Assembly (NCBI RefSeq): GCF_943373825.1
Contig: NZ_CALSBP010000002.1
Span: 2,097,501 to 2,161,500, forward strand
Length of the DNA stretch: 64,000 bases
Direction of reading: 5' to 3'
From: Aquimarina spinulae
GTDB taxonomy: Bacteria; Bacteroidota; Bacteroidia; Flavobacteriales; Flavobacteriaceae
Made by a program: the position numbers and the translations under genes. Below, piece after piece: positions 1 to 8,741 of the stretch; position 1 is the first letter of the stretch, and each line of letters starts with the position of its first letter. The notes beneath the pieces were generated by a model. The model had not been told where the DNA came from, did not search any database, and saw only the letters and a program-made list of their open reading frames with translations.

Positions 1-1128
1 GCAATTGTTGCCCGTAGAGTGGGTGAAAAAGATATTAGTGGTGCCTCACAGACAGCAATACAATCTATACTTTTAGGAATCGTAATTGCTATAATAATTA
101 GTGCTATAGGTATCGTTTTTCCGAAAGAAATACTTGGACTCATGGGAGCCGAACCAGATCTTATTGCAGACGGATATGGCTATACTCAAGTATTATTAGG
201 CGGAAACGTGACCATAATGTTGCTGTTTTTAATCAATGCAGTATTTAGAGGTGCAGGTGATGCTTCTGTAGCAATGCGAGTATTAATCTTTTCTAATTTA
301 TTAAATATCATTCTGGATCCGATTTTTATTTTCGGATTTGGTCCTGTTCCTGCTTTTGGTGTTCAGGGAGCGGCGATTGCTACAACTATAGGTAGAGGTA
401 GTGCTGTGATATTTCAGCTATTAATTCTTTTTTATGGCTGGAGTAAGATCAAGGTTGCTTTTAAAGATATTGTTTTTAGAGCCGAAATTATGCTTAATCT
501 TGTTAAGGTCTCTTTGGGAGGGATTGGACAATTTATTATTGGAACATCTAGCTGGGTATTCTTGATGCGAATTATGGCTGAATTTGGTAGTGAAGTATTG
601 GCAGGCTATACAATAGCTATTAGAGTATTAATGTTTACACTTATGCCTTCTTGGGGAATGAGTAATGCTGCGGCTACGTTAGTAGGTCAAAATCTAGGTG
701 CTGCAAAGCCAGAACGTGCTGAGCAATCGGTTTGGAAAACAGGAAAATACAATGCATATTTCATGGCTATTGTATCTATATTTTACCTATTATTCGCAGA
801 AGCAATTATAAGGATCTTTAGTGATGAAGCATTAATCATTGAATATGGAGCCTTAAGTTTACGTGTAATTGCTGCAGGATATGTATTCTATGCGTATGGA
901 ATGGTGATCATACAATCTTTTAACGGAGCAGGTGATACCAAGACTCCTACTGTCATTAATTTCTTTTGCTTCTGGGTATTTCAGTTACCTTTTGCATACC
1001 TGGCAGCCTTGGTTCTGGATTGGGGCGCAATGGGAGTATTTCTTGCCATTACCTTTGCCGAAGTTTTAATCGCGGTGATTGGAATTATCTGGTTTAAAAA
1101 AGGAAAATGGAAAGAAGTAAAAGTATAG
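1..1128 (+). CDS. MATE family multidrug/Na+ efflux transporter (5' end outside window)
   Basis: The reading frame is open from base 1 (Ala-Ile-Val-Ala-Arg-Arg...), so the gene begins upstream of the window; the GTG at 19 is an internal Val codon. About 375 residues are visible, against about 450-460 for the family, so roughly the first 80 residues are missing. The protein is a chain of hydrophobic helices with the MATE-like stretches FRGAGDASVAM and FNGAGDTKTPT in equivalent positions of the two halves, and a conserved PSWGMSNAAATLVGQNLGA segment. By family it is an inner-membrane antiporter exporting cationic drugs using Na+ or H+. It ends in a lysine-rich tail and is followed 14 bp later by a strong terminator. 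Its last 123 bp recur at 2529-2651. Family call is secure; substrate unknown. Confidence 0.93.
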   Translation, partial: AIVARRVGEKDISGASQTAIQSILLGIVIAIIISAIGIVFPKEILGLMGAEPDLIADGYGYTQVLLGGNVTIMLLFLINAVFRGAGDASVAMRVLIFSNLLNIILDPIFIFGFGPVPAFGVQGAAIATTIGRGSAVIFQLLILFYGWSKIKVAFKDIVFRAEIMLNLVKVSLGGIGQFIIGTSSWVFLMRIMAEFGSEVLAGYTIAIRVLMFTLMPSWGMSNAAATLVGQNLGAAKPERAEQSVWKTGKYNAYFMAIVSIFYLLFAEAIIRIFSDEALIIEYGALSLRVIAAGYVFYAYGMVIIQSFNGAGDTKTPTVINFFCFWVFQLPFAYLAALVLDWGAMGVFLAITFAEVLIAVIGIIWFKKGKWKEVKV

Positions 1129-1141
1129 TTAATTATAGAAT

Positions 1142-1174
1142 AAGCCCCGTAAAACAAATTTTACGGGGCTTTAT
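1142..1174 (+). terminator. Rho-independent terminator after MATE gene
   Basis: A 13-bp perfect inverted repeat (AAGCCCCGTAAAA at 1142-1154, its complement at 1159-1171) with a 4-nt loop. It lies between the ends of the convergent MATE and 1194-2366 genes and can serve both strands. Confidence 0.85.
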
Positions 1175-1193
1175 CTGTTAGTAAATCTGGAAG

Positions 1194-2366
1194 TTATTTG
1201 ACTACCTTATAGGTTTCTGTACCATTTTTAATGATATAAAAACCTTTTGGTAATCGATTTGTAATTTCTTTTTCTTCAAATTCATTCTTTATATTATGTC
1301 TAGAGTAAAAAGTTCCATCAAATTTATAAATTTGAATCAAGTAAGGTAAACGTTGAGAGTTTTCTACTGCTAAATTTGTTCTATTTGGACATGAATAAGA
1401 AATTTTTGCTGCAGGCTTTGATCCTCTAGTTAATTCCTCAATTGTTTTATGGGAAGTTACTTCTGAAATTATTTGGTCATATCTTCTAAAACTCTGACCA
1501 GATATACTTGTTACTGTATATTGCATAGTGCCAATTTCTAAAGGATGTCTACTTCTATTGCTTAAAGTACTTGGGTTTGATATACCATTACAAATTGAAG
1601 CTGTAGCTTCTGATCTATCATCACCAAGAAGATTTGTTCTATATATTCTATATCTGTTTGAGGCTACTCTTTTAATCCCTCTATATTCTAAAATAAGAAA
1701 CAAATGATTATTTAAATTCACGCCACTTTGTTTATGTACTGAACTCCAAAAATTTATAGTTACCCAACTAGGATAATTAACTATATCATCTTCAGAGTTA
1801 ATTCTTCCTGATGTTACCAAATTTTGTGGAGATTCTGAGTTTTCATATAATCTATAATAAATTCTTTCCGTGAAGTTACCCCTTAAATCAAAATCAAAAT
1901 AAATTCTGTCATGTTTATTAAGCGAATTACCACTTGATATAATGGATAATTTTTTTAGGTCAAATTGAGAATTAGTCGGAGGTCCAATAGGGCAACGTTC
2001 TATTGTTTTTATCTTTGCTACATCTTCTGGTTTATATAAAGAATAATAATCATCTCCATCATTTGGCCATTGACGTACACGTTTCAAGTAATAATAATTA
2101 AAACCTAGACCAAAATCCATATAGTAAAATTTACCAACTACTAATGGCTGATCTATGGTTATATTAACTATATGCTCATTAGAAATTCTAGTGCTCAAAT
2201 TTTGATTACAAGTTTGATTGATGATACTTGAAGTAATCTTTTTTCCATCGATATGAGAGTATAAACGGTAATCCATTTCTTTTCTTGTCGCTATTTCCGC
2301 ATTAGAAAAAGCACTAAACGTCATTAATGATAATAATAACTGTAAAATGTAATATTTAGTTTTCAT
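1194..2366 (-). CDS. Secreted protein of unknown function with a type IX-like C-terminal tail
   Basis: 390 residues. Residues 1-23 form a signal peptide (Lys-rich start, LLLSLMTFSAFSNA core). The body has no domain I recognise; it is rich in Tyr, Asn and Ser and has several Cys (NQTCNQN, IERCPIG, ASICNG, SYSCPN), consistent with an extracytoplasmic beta-rich fold. The last about 45 residues (IQIYKFDGTFYSRHNIKN ... LPKGFYIIKNGTETYKVVK) resemble a short type A type IX secretion sorting domain, so export across the outer membrane is likely but inferred. The gene lies convergent to the MATE gene and is bracketed by the MATE 3' end and its duplicate at 2529-2651, suggesting it was brought in as cargo. 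Confidence 0.75.
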   Translation of the reverse strand: MKTKYYILQLLLSLMTFSAFSNAEIATRKEMDYRLYSHIDGKKITSSIINQTCNQNLSTRISNEHIVNITIDQPLVVGKFYYMDFGLGFNYYYLKRVRQWPNDGDDYYSLYKPEDVAKIKTIERCPIGPPTNSQFDLKKLSIISSGNSLNKHDRIYFDFDLRGNFTERIYYRLYENSESPQNLVTSGRINSEDDIVNYPSWVTINFWSSVHKQSGVNLNNHLFLILEYRGIKRVASNRYRIYRTNLLGDDRSEATASICNGISNPSTLSNRSRHPLEIGTMQYTVTSISGQSFRRYDQIISEVTSHKTIEELTRGSKPAAKISYSCPNRTNLAVENSQRLPYLIQIYKFDGTFYSRHNIKNEFEEKEITNRLPKGFYIIKNGTETYKVVK

Positions 2367-2528
2367 TGTTACTTAGGTTTAAGATTTATGTTCAACGAAA
2401 TTTAGGCAATAAAGCATGTAGTTGTATTATGGTTTCGCCGTAGGCCAGAGTTAAATAACGAAACCTTAAAACCATTAATATTTTCATGATAATTAGTGAT
2501 AAAATATTAACTCACAGGTAATATTACT

Positions 2529-2651
2529 GCCTTAGTGTTGAATTGGGGGGCAATGGGAGTATTTCTTGCCATTACCTTTGCCGAAGTTTTAATCGCGGTG
2601 ATTGGAATTATCTGGTTTAAAAAAGGGAAATGGAAAGAAGTGAAAGTGTAG
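2529..2651 (+). pseudogene. Duplicated 3' end of the MATE transporter gene
   Basis: Bases 2529-2651 match 1006-1128 at 115 of 123 positions, including an unbroken identical run of 77 bases (1027-1103 against 2550-2626). The differences fall almost all in third codon positions; one changes Asp to Asn. The similarity begins at an Ala codon and stops exactly at the stop codon; the upstream sequence here is unrelated to the MATE gene, so this is a headless fragment. The synonymous drift suggests a copy from a related gene or strain rather than a very recent tandem copy. The rest of the gap 2367-2733 holds only this fragment and the terminator at 2679-2705. Confidence 0.85.
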
Positions 2652-2678
2652 TATTCTTCCTTAATGATAATAATAAAA

Positions 2679-2705
2679 AAACACCCTCATGTTTTGAGGG
2701 TGTTT
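2679..2705. terminator. Bidirectional terminator
   Basis: 11-bp stem AAACACCCTCA / TGAGGGTGTTT with a short loop. On the minus strand it is followed by a T-rich run, so it can end the transcript of the 2734-6853 receptor/lipoprotein pair; on the plus strand it follows the MATE fragment. Confidence 0.8.
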
Positions 2706-2733
2706 CTATAATGTGGCTAATCTATTGTAATTA

Positions 2734-3951
2734 TTATTCTTTTACAGTATAGTTGGTCCAGGCAAATTTTGAGAAATCTGCACCAACTCCAGCTTTTACT
2801 GTTACAGTACCATCGGCAGCTACAGTAATAGCATCGTTATCTGTAGTAAAAGTACCCGTAATCGTACCTCCAACTTTATCGTCACCTACATCACCTTGTT
2901 GTATAGCATTTGTAAAAGTAACTGAACCATTTCCTTTCTTATCATCTGTATCTACTCTGTTTCCAAAAGAAGCTTTACCCACTGTTCCAAAGAAAGCATT
3001 ATTAATAGTAGCTTCTGTACCTCTTCTTATTTCTGCTCCAGCTTTTAATGGAGTTATTTCAGAAAGGTTTAACACAGTAACTTTTTCGAAAGTAGGTTTA
3101 GAAACCGGAGTTGCAGCATTGTTAGAACCATTACTATCAAATTCTATACCTCTTGGATCTTCGGTAGCATCATTAAATCCGTTTTCTCTAACTCCAAATA
3201 GATTAGTTAAAGTACCAGTGTATCCTTCTGTACCATCAAACATATCATCTTTGATATTCACACAAAGAACATTTTCTACACTTACAGTTCCGCCAAAGAA
3301 CTCAATACCATCATCTGCACCATTGAAAATAGCAATGTTATTGATTGTTGTTCCGGTACCTACAGTATATAAAGAAATTCCATTAAACTCCTGATCTCCA
3401 TTAATTTTGGCTCCTGTATATTCTGCAATTACATAAGTAAGAGTACCAGAGTTATCTGCGTTATCAGTACCTCCGTAATTAAGTCCTGCAACTTCAGATT
3501 CTGCAGTTGCTCCTTTGTTAGTTGGAGTTTTTCCTGCAATTACTATTCCTCCCCAGTCACCCGGTCTTGGATTAGCTGCATCTGAAGTAAATTTTATAGG
3601 AGCAGCCGCAGTACCTTTGGCTTCAATTTTTGCTCCTTGCTCAACAGCTAAGTATACATCAGTACCTCCGGCTTTTGCTTTTACAGTTGTTCCTGCTTCT
3701 ATAGTTAAAGTCTGCCCTGATTTTACGGTTAATGGACCCGAAAGAACCCAAGATTTACTTGCTGCCAGAGTAATATCACCTGTAATATTACCTTTTAAGT
3801 CTGCTTCATCTAAATCTGGATCATCCTGAGAAGCTATCGTACCATCTTTTGTGGGTTCAGAAGGAGTTGGTGCAGGAGAATCATCATCGCTAGAACAAGA
3901 AAATATTGTTGCTGCTATTACTAATATTGGTAAAAACCTTAATTTTTTCAT
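2734..3951 (-). CDS. Predicted surface lipoprotein with parallel beta-helix repeats, partner of TonB receptor
   Basis: 405 residues. A lipoprotein signal (LVIAATIFSC, Cys at about residue 19) is followed by SSDDDS, matching the acidic export signal known for surface lipoproteins of Flavobacterium and Capnocytophaga. After a Pro/Asp-rich linker comes a domain with GDWGGIVIAG, LNYGGTDNADNSG and NGADDGIEFFGGTV stretches, typical of the hypothetical lipoproteins found beside TonB receptors in this class; the spaced Gly/Asn/Asp turns suggest a right-handed beta-helix. It is paralogous to 7372-8700. It starts 136 bp after the stop of the TonB receptor 4088-6853 and is probably cotranscribed. Likely a substrate-binding accessory of that receptor; ligand unknown. 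No Pho-type boxes lie before this pair. Confidence 0.8.
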   Translation of the reverse strand: MKKLRFLPILVIAATIFSCSSDDDSPAPTPSEPTKDGTIASQDDPDLDEADLKGNITGDITLAASKSWVLSGPLTVKSGQTLTIEAGTTVKAKAGGTDVYLAVEQGAKIEAKGTAAAPIKFTSDAANPRPGDWGGIVIAGKTPTNKGATAESEVAGLNYGGTDNADNSGTLTYVIAEYTGAKINGDQEFNGISLYTVGTGTTINNIAIFNGADDGIEFFGGTVSVENVLCVNIKDDMFDGTEGYTGTLTNLFGVRENGFNDATEDPRGIEFDSNGSNNAATPVSKPTFEKVTVLNLSEITPLKAGAEIRRGTEATINNAFFGTVGKASFGNRVDTDDKKGNGSVTFTNAIQQGDVGDDKVGGTITGTFTTDNDAITVAADGTVTVKAGVGADFSKFAWTNYTVKE

Positions 3952-4087
3952 TTTGTTTGTTTTTTGAGTTATTATTTCATTCTTGACAAAGAACCCTATA
4001 GAATCTAAATTCAGAGTAAAGGATTCATTATGTATGTGTTATATATTTTACTTTAATTTTATCTTAAGGTAAAATGCTTTTTATATG

Positions 4088-6853
4088 TTAAAATTTATAG
4101 TTAAGTCCTAGTGAAAAATTTATTCCTCTTTGATAAGATCTCATAACAAATTCTTGAGGCACATCCCTTATTTGTTCAATTTTGGGATTTAAGAGGTTAG
4201 TGGCTTTGAATTTAATTCCTATTTGATCATTAAACTTTCGTTCCATAATAAAGTCGAGATTTGCTACAGCTTTTTGAACAATATTATTATTGAAGTTTGA
4301 CCCAATACTAAATACTTTATCGGTTTGATATGCAAATACCAAGGTTGCCAAAAACTCTTTCTTGTCATTAACACTTCTATACGTGATATCACTATTGATT
4401 AAAAGCGGTGCCGCTCCTTCTAATTCAGAGTCTTTACCGGTAATAAGAATCCCCTGATCTTCAAGCTTATCTGTGTCTTTGAATTCTAAATTCGTATACA
4501 TATATGTTGCATTTCCTCCAACACTTAATTTTTGAGATTTATCATCATCTGTTTCATTTTTATATACGTTCTTTTTAACCTCAATTTCAATTCCTGCTAT
4601 GGTAGCGTCTCCTAAATTAGCATATGTGAAGTTCCTGTCGGCTGCAGATATTCGTTCTATTCTGTTGATTGCATCGTTAACCTGTTTGCCAAATACTGAG
4701 GCTGATATCAACTCATCACTTTGTGGGTATATTTCCCATTTTAAATCGATATTATAGTTGTCTGATGGTTTTAACTCTGGGTTTCCAGATTCTAAATAAT
4801 CAATCCCTTCATATACAAATGGTGCTACTTCCTTAAATTGAGGATATGTATAGGTCTGACTTGCTGAGAGACGAAGTATATTTTTTTCGTTGATGTTATA
4901 TTTTAGGTTAAGAGAAGGAAGAAAATAGGTTTTATCTATATCTAATGGCCCTCCATTATCTCTATCAGAATTTGTAAGATTGGTAAACCATTCTACCTCC
5001 ATTTTTATATCTTCAAATCTTCCTCCTACACTGGCGTAAAACTTTTCAGAAAACTTATAATCTACACCTAAAGCAGCAATGTTCGTTGCCTTATTAGCCT
5101 TATATGTAAAAGGGTCAAGAGCATTTTCTCCAAAACCAAAACCGGTTGTAAACCTAAAGACATCATTATCTAGCGCTGCCTGATTTAAAGTAGCTTCAAG
5201 ATTATTAGGATCAATAACTATGGTACTGGGTAAATTATAATCAAAATAAATGGCTTCAAAATCCCTTGTTGTATTTCTAAAATTATATGCAAGAGTTATT
5301 TTTCCTTTATTTTCATCCTTCGCTCTTCCTCCAAAATACCTTGTTATTGTTGCTTTGGCATTAAGATCATCTTCCTTAAGATTATGATAATAACGACTAT
5401 TATTTCTCGGTGTACCAGACGCCAAACGAGTTATATCCTCATCTGTATTAATGATAAAAATATTTCTCTTTCTATTAGGTTCATCATTCTTTACCAAGTT
5501 ATAAGACACTCCCAAATCAATATCAAAAGATCTTCCTATTTCATGTTTTGAAATAAGTTGATTAACATACAATAGGTTTTGATTCTGAGTTTGCTGTACT
5601 ACTCGTGCAAGTTCGCCATCGGTATCTGCAACATCTGGTTTTGTTCCTAAATAATCCTGAACTTTTTGACTATTTGAGTGTACCAAAAAGGTATTGTAAG
5701 ATATATCATTGGATAAATTTATTTTATATTTAAAATTACCCATTGCCACCTTGGTATTAGAGTAGTCAAATTCTTCGGCACTTGTATAACTACTTCCAAA
5801 AGTACCATCGTTATTAAAGTTTATTGAACTACCATCTTTATAGTTATATCCATTACTAAAAGAACCTACTAAGAACATGGATAGCGAGCTTTCGTCTCCA
5901 AAATTATATTTCTTTCCCCAATCTAAAGAAACACCAAGGTTTAAGGGCACAATTCCTGATTGATTTGGTGCTAAGTTATCATCAAAAGCATATACTGTTA
6001 AGTCTGTTATTTTTGGATCTGTATGATCAGCTATTCCAATCCAATTAGCACCATCTATTGTTTTAAAGTCTTTATTTTCTACTGCTTGAGAATTTACTCC
6101 GCTGGATACACTTACTTTAAAACCGCTTTTACCTTCAAAAATCTTACTGTTAATATTTATATTCGCACCTCCAACATCTCCATTCTGGTTATTAGAAAAG
6201 GCCTTACTTACCCCTAAATTTTGTATAATATCTGTAGGAAATAAGTCTAAAGAAATATTTTTATATCTAGGATCGTTTGATGGTAACGGAAGATTATTTA
6301 AGGTTGTACTATTATATCTGTCGCCAAGTCCTCTAACATAAACTTTATTAGAACCTTCTTGTTTTGCTACTCCTGATATTTTGGCAGCTGCAGCTGTTGC
6401 ATCGCTCACTCCTTTTCGCGAAAGCTCTTCAGCACCAATTTTTTGTTCAATTTGAACAGCATTTTTCTGCTCTATTAAAAGGGCTTCTTCGCGTTCACGA
6501 TTGGTAACTACTTTTATCACAACTTCTTCTAATGCTGCTGCTGTAGCTCCCATAGTAGCATCTACCACGGCTACTTTATCTGCTTCTACTACTACATTAG
6601 GTATTTCTACCGTTTGATATCCTGTAAAACTAAACAATAGCGTATATGTCCCTACAGGAACTCCTGTAATCTCATATAACCCATCAAAATCTGTAGACGC
6701 TCCTTTGGCAGTACCTCCTACAATTACATTAGCAAAAGGAAGAGGTTGATTGTTTGATTCTTTATCTAATAATTTTCCGGCAATAGTCCCGGTTTCTTGT
6801 GCAAAAATAGCTCCTATAAAAAATAGTGCCAGTACTGTAAATGTTTTTCTCAT
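4088..6853 (-). CDS. TonB-dependent outer membrane receptor with carboxypeptidase-like N-terminal domain
   Basis: 921 residues. Signal peptide 1-18 (ALFFIGAIFAQ), then a carboxypeptidase-regulatory-like beta sandwich (about 20-105; GTIAGKLLDKESNNQPLPFANV, FDGLYEITGVPVGTYTL, FSFTGYQT), a plug domain with the VYVRGLGDRYN motif (about 170-180) and a long beta-barrel ending in an aromatic residue (SLGLNYKF). By family it imports a ligand across the outer membrane with TonB-ExbBD energy. It is strongly similar to 8742-11552 through the N-terminal and plug regions. It is the upstream gene of a pair with lipoprotein 2734-3951. The upstream region 6854-7090 lacks the 11-bp TAACA array seen before the paralogue, so regulation probably differs. 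Confidence 0.92.
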   Translation of the reverse strand: MRKTFTVLALFFIGAIFAQETGTIAGKLLDKESNNQPLPFANVIVGGTAKGASTDFDGLYEITGVPVGTYTLLFSFTGYQTVEIPNVVVEADKVAVVDATMGATAAALEEVVIKVVTNREREEALLIEQKNAVQIEQKIGAEELSRKGVSDATAAAAKISGVAKQEGSNKVYVRGLGDRYNSTTLNNLPLPSNDPRYKNISLDLFPTDIIQNLGVSKAFSNNQNGDVGGANININSKIFEGKSGFKVSVSSGVNSQAVENKDFKTIDGANWIGIADHTDPKITDLTVYAFDDNLAPNQSGIVPLNLGVSLDWGKKYNFGDESSLSMFLVGSFSNGYNYKDGSSINFNNDGTFGSSYTSAEEFDYSNTKVAMGNFKYKINLSNDISYNTFLVHSNSQKVQDYLGTKPDVADTDGELARVVQQTQNQNLLYVNQLISKHEIGRSFDIDLGVSYNLVKNDEPNRKRNIFIINTDEDITRLASGTPRNNSRYYHNLKEDDLNAKATITRYFGGRAKDENKGKITLAYNFRNTTRDFEAIYFDYNLPSTIVIDPNNLEATLNQAALDNDVFRFTTGFGFGENALDPFTYKANKATNIAALGVDYKFSEKFYASVGGRFEDIKMEVEWFTNLTNSDRDNGGPLDIDKTYFLPSLNLKYNINEKNILRLSASQTYTYPQFKEVAPFVYEGIDYLESGNPELKPSDNYNIDLKWEIYPQSDELISASVFGKQVNDAINRIERISAADRNFTYANLGDATIAGIEIEVKKNVYKNETDDDKSQKLSVGGNATYMYTNLEFKDTDKLEDQGILITGKDSELEGAAPLLINSDITYRSVNDKKEFLATLVFAYQTDKVFSIGSNFNNNIVQKAVANLDFIMERKFNDQIGIKFKATNLLNPKIEQIRDVPQEFVMRSYQRGINFSLGLNYKF

Positions 6854-7090
6854 TATGTATTTTCAAAATCTGATACAAATAAATACGGTTTTACAGTAAT
6901 TGTCTTTACCCCACTATTATGGTTAGTTTAAGGGATTGTGATGTAGGAAAAATGAATAAAAAGGTAAGATCTGTAGGATTTTTAGGGGATTTTGCACCTA
7001 AAATTCTATACTATTAAATTACTAATAAACCACTGAATTATAAGGTTTACCCACATCAATCGAGAACTATTTAGCTATACCATTTTTTGA

Positions 7091-7201
7091 ATCTCGAATA
7101 TCGACGATTATACAAAATCTGTTTTTTATAAATTATTAGAGAATTGTTATGAAGATGTTAAACCAGATAAATTCATAGAATCTGCCTTAACAATAAGATA
7201 A
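7091..7201 (+). pseudogene. Possible decayed coding remnant
   Basis: In the 518-bp gap 6854-7371 one plus-strand frame is open for 36 codons after a TGA and reads as ordinary protein (includes SVFYKLLENCYEDVKPDKF) before a TAA at 7199-7201. It has no start of its own and I recognise no family. It may be the tail of a lost gene, or chance in AT-rich DNA. The rest of the gap holds the promoter region of 6853 and the terminator at 7313-7339. Confidence 0.2.
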
Positions 7202-7312
7202 AATACGGTAACAGAATATAAGATAACAACGTAAGTTTTCTTTATGCTTTTAATCTTTTAATTTGATTATTAATAATTTACAAATAATCTATTCTGAAAT
7301 AAACTAAAAAAA

Positions 7313-7339
7313 AGAAGCTTGGCGATTAGCCAAGCTTCT
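7313..7339 (-). terminator. Terminator after the 7372-11552 operon
   Basis: 11-bp perfect stem AGAAGCTTGGC / GCCAAGCTTCT with a 5-nt loop; read on the minus strand it is followed by eight T residues. It lies 33 bp downstream of the lipoprotein stop codon. Confidence 0.88.
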
Positions 7340-7371
7340 ACAATTCAAATACTTAAATATGGGATATTATA

Positions 7372-8700
7372 TTATTGACGAGTCCAATCTGATGTCCAGG
7401 TATCACTCTCTTGTAATGCTCCTGCATAGTTAGCAGCGTCAAAAAATGCTCCTAGTGTAGAAGGATCAAAATTATCTACACCATCTACCGCAGTAGTATA
7501 CGAATAAGTTCCTCTAAAACCAGTAATTTCAAAACCAGATGGTATAGCAGTACCTGCACTATTAAAAGGAGCACCAGAACCATCTACAGTAAAATTATTA
7601 AAGGTTGCAAAATCTGCGAGATCAACAGTTGCACCACCATGATCTAAATCAAATGACTTTGCATTATCGATAATAGAATTTCTAACAATTACTTCATTAT
7701 TATTAAGGTTGATCAATGTTTGGTCATCATCAACTTCAATTCCTTTTCCTGGGAAAGCTTTGATAATAGCATTGTACATCGTTACTTTGGTTCCTGCTCT
7801 AAATTCGATTCCTTTATTTTCTCCATCACCATCTTCTGCACCGATTAGCGTGATATTAGATAAGGTAGGATTAGAGAATGGTGCTGCATCTGGCGTAGAA
7901 GATAAATTATCTGCTTCGATTCCTTTATCTCCAGCTGCAGAAGTTTGCTGTGCGATCCAGAATTGTCCATTTCCAATCCATCCATCTGTCCAGTCAAAAG
8001 AATCATCCCCAGCACCAGTTACAATGGCATACTTTAAGTTTACAGTTCCGCCAAAAAACTCTATTCCGTCATCATTTCCATTAAAAGCCTGGATATATTC
8101 TAAAGTAGTTCCATTACCAACACCGTATAATGAAAGTCCGTTATATTCTGCATCGTCATTAATTTTTCCTCCTGTATATTCTAAACGTACATAACGTAAT
8201 ATTCCTGAGTTATCTGCCGGATCGGTTCCTCCATAGGTAAGATTTGCAACTTCTGTAGTTGCTGTAGTACCTCTGTTGATAGGGGCTTTACCTGCTAATA
8301 ATAATCCTCCCCAATCTCCAGGATTAGGAGTAGATTTATTAGACGTAAATACGATAGGTTGCGCTGCAGTACCTTCTGCGATAATTTTTGCTCCTTGCTC
8401 GATCGCTAAATATGAGAATACTCCTCCTACATCACCTGCGATAATTTTTGTACCTGCTTCGATCGTTAATGTAACTCCATCTACTACAGATACACCTCCT
8501 CTTAGCTCGTATACCTCACTAGATTCTAATGTAACATTTTGTGTAATCTGGCCCTCTAATATTTTGGTTCCAGAAGTGTCACCACCAGAACCTCCCTGGT
8601 TGATTGTGATATCTCCGATATTATCTTCCTGTATGGTACAAGCACTAAATAAAACTGCTGTTCCGATTACTATTCCCGTAAGTAAATTTTTAGTTTTCAT
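7372..8700 (-). CDS. Predicted surface lipoprotein with parallel beta-helix repeats, partner of Pho-controlled TonB receptor
   Basis: 442 residues. Lipoprotein signal peptide ending VLFSAC (Cys 21) followed by TIQEDNIGD, an acidic stretch suited to surface export. The body matches 2734-3951 motif by motif (IEAGTKIIAGDVGG, YLAIEQGAKI, PGDWGGLLLAGKAPIN, LTYGGTDPADNSG, NGNDDGIEFFGGTV) with an extra C-terminal segment ending DTWTSDWTRQ. Repeated short strands with Gly/Asn turns suggest a beta-helix. It starts 41 bp after the stop of receptor 8742-11552 and has no promoter-like sequence of its own, so the two form one operon that carries the 11-bp box array. I infer it binds or presents a phosphorus-containing or phosphate-linked nutrient to the receptor; the ligand is not visible in the sequence. 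Confidence 0.8.
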   Translation of the reverse strand: MKTKNLLTGIVIGTAVLFSACTIQEDNIGDITINQGGSGGDTSGTKILEGQITQNVTLESSEVYELRGGVSVVDGVTLTIEAGTKIIAGDVGGVFSYLAIEQGAKIIAEGTAAQPIVFTSNKSTPNPGDWGGLLLAGKAPINRGTTATTEVANLTYGGTDPADNSGILRYVRLEYTGGKINDDAEYNGLSLYGVGNGTTLEYIQAFNGNDDGIEFFGGTVNLKYAIVTGAGDDSFDWTDGWIGNGQFWIAQQTSAAGDKGIEADNLSSTPDAAPFSNPTLSNITLIGAEDGDGENKGIEFRAGTKVTMYNAIIKAFPGKGIEVDDDQTLINLNNNEVIVRNSIIDNAKSFDLDHGGATVDLADFATFNNFTVDGSGAPFNSAGTAIPSGFEITGFRGTYSYTTAVDGVDNFDPSTLGAFFDAANYAGALQESDTWTSDWTRQ

Positions 8701-8741
8701 TTTATATAATGATTAATTTTAGTTGTGTTTTCCGTTTATAA

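Noticed and set aside
2753..3394. Long plus-strand open frames opposite the lipoprotein and TonB receptor genes (also around 7709-8716 and 9037-9426)
   Set aside because: They lie wholly inside well-supported minus-strand genes, have Pro/Ser/Val-rich shadow composition and no family features.
6854..6940. Possible Pho-type array before the first TonB receptor
   Set aside because: Using the TTTG at 6879-6876 as anchor, the positions where boxes should lie read ACTGT, TAAAG, TAATA and TAAAC on the minus strand; none matches TAACA, so the likeness is AT-richness.
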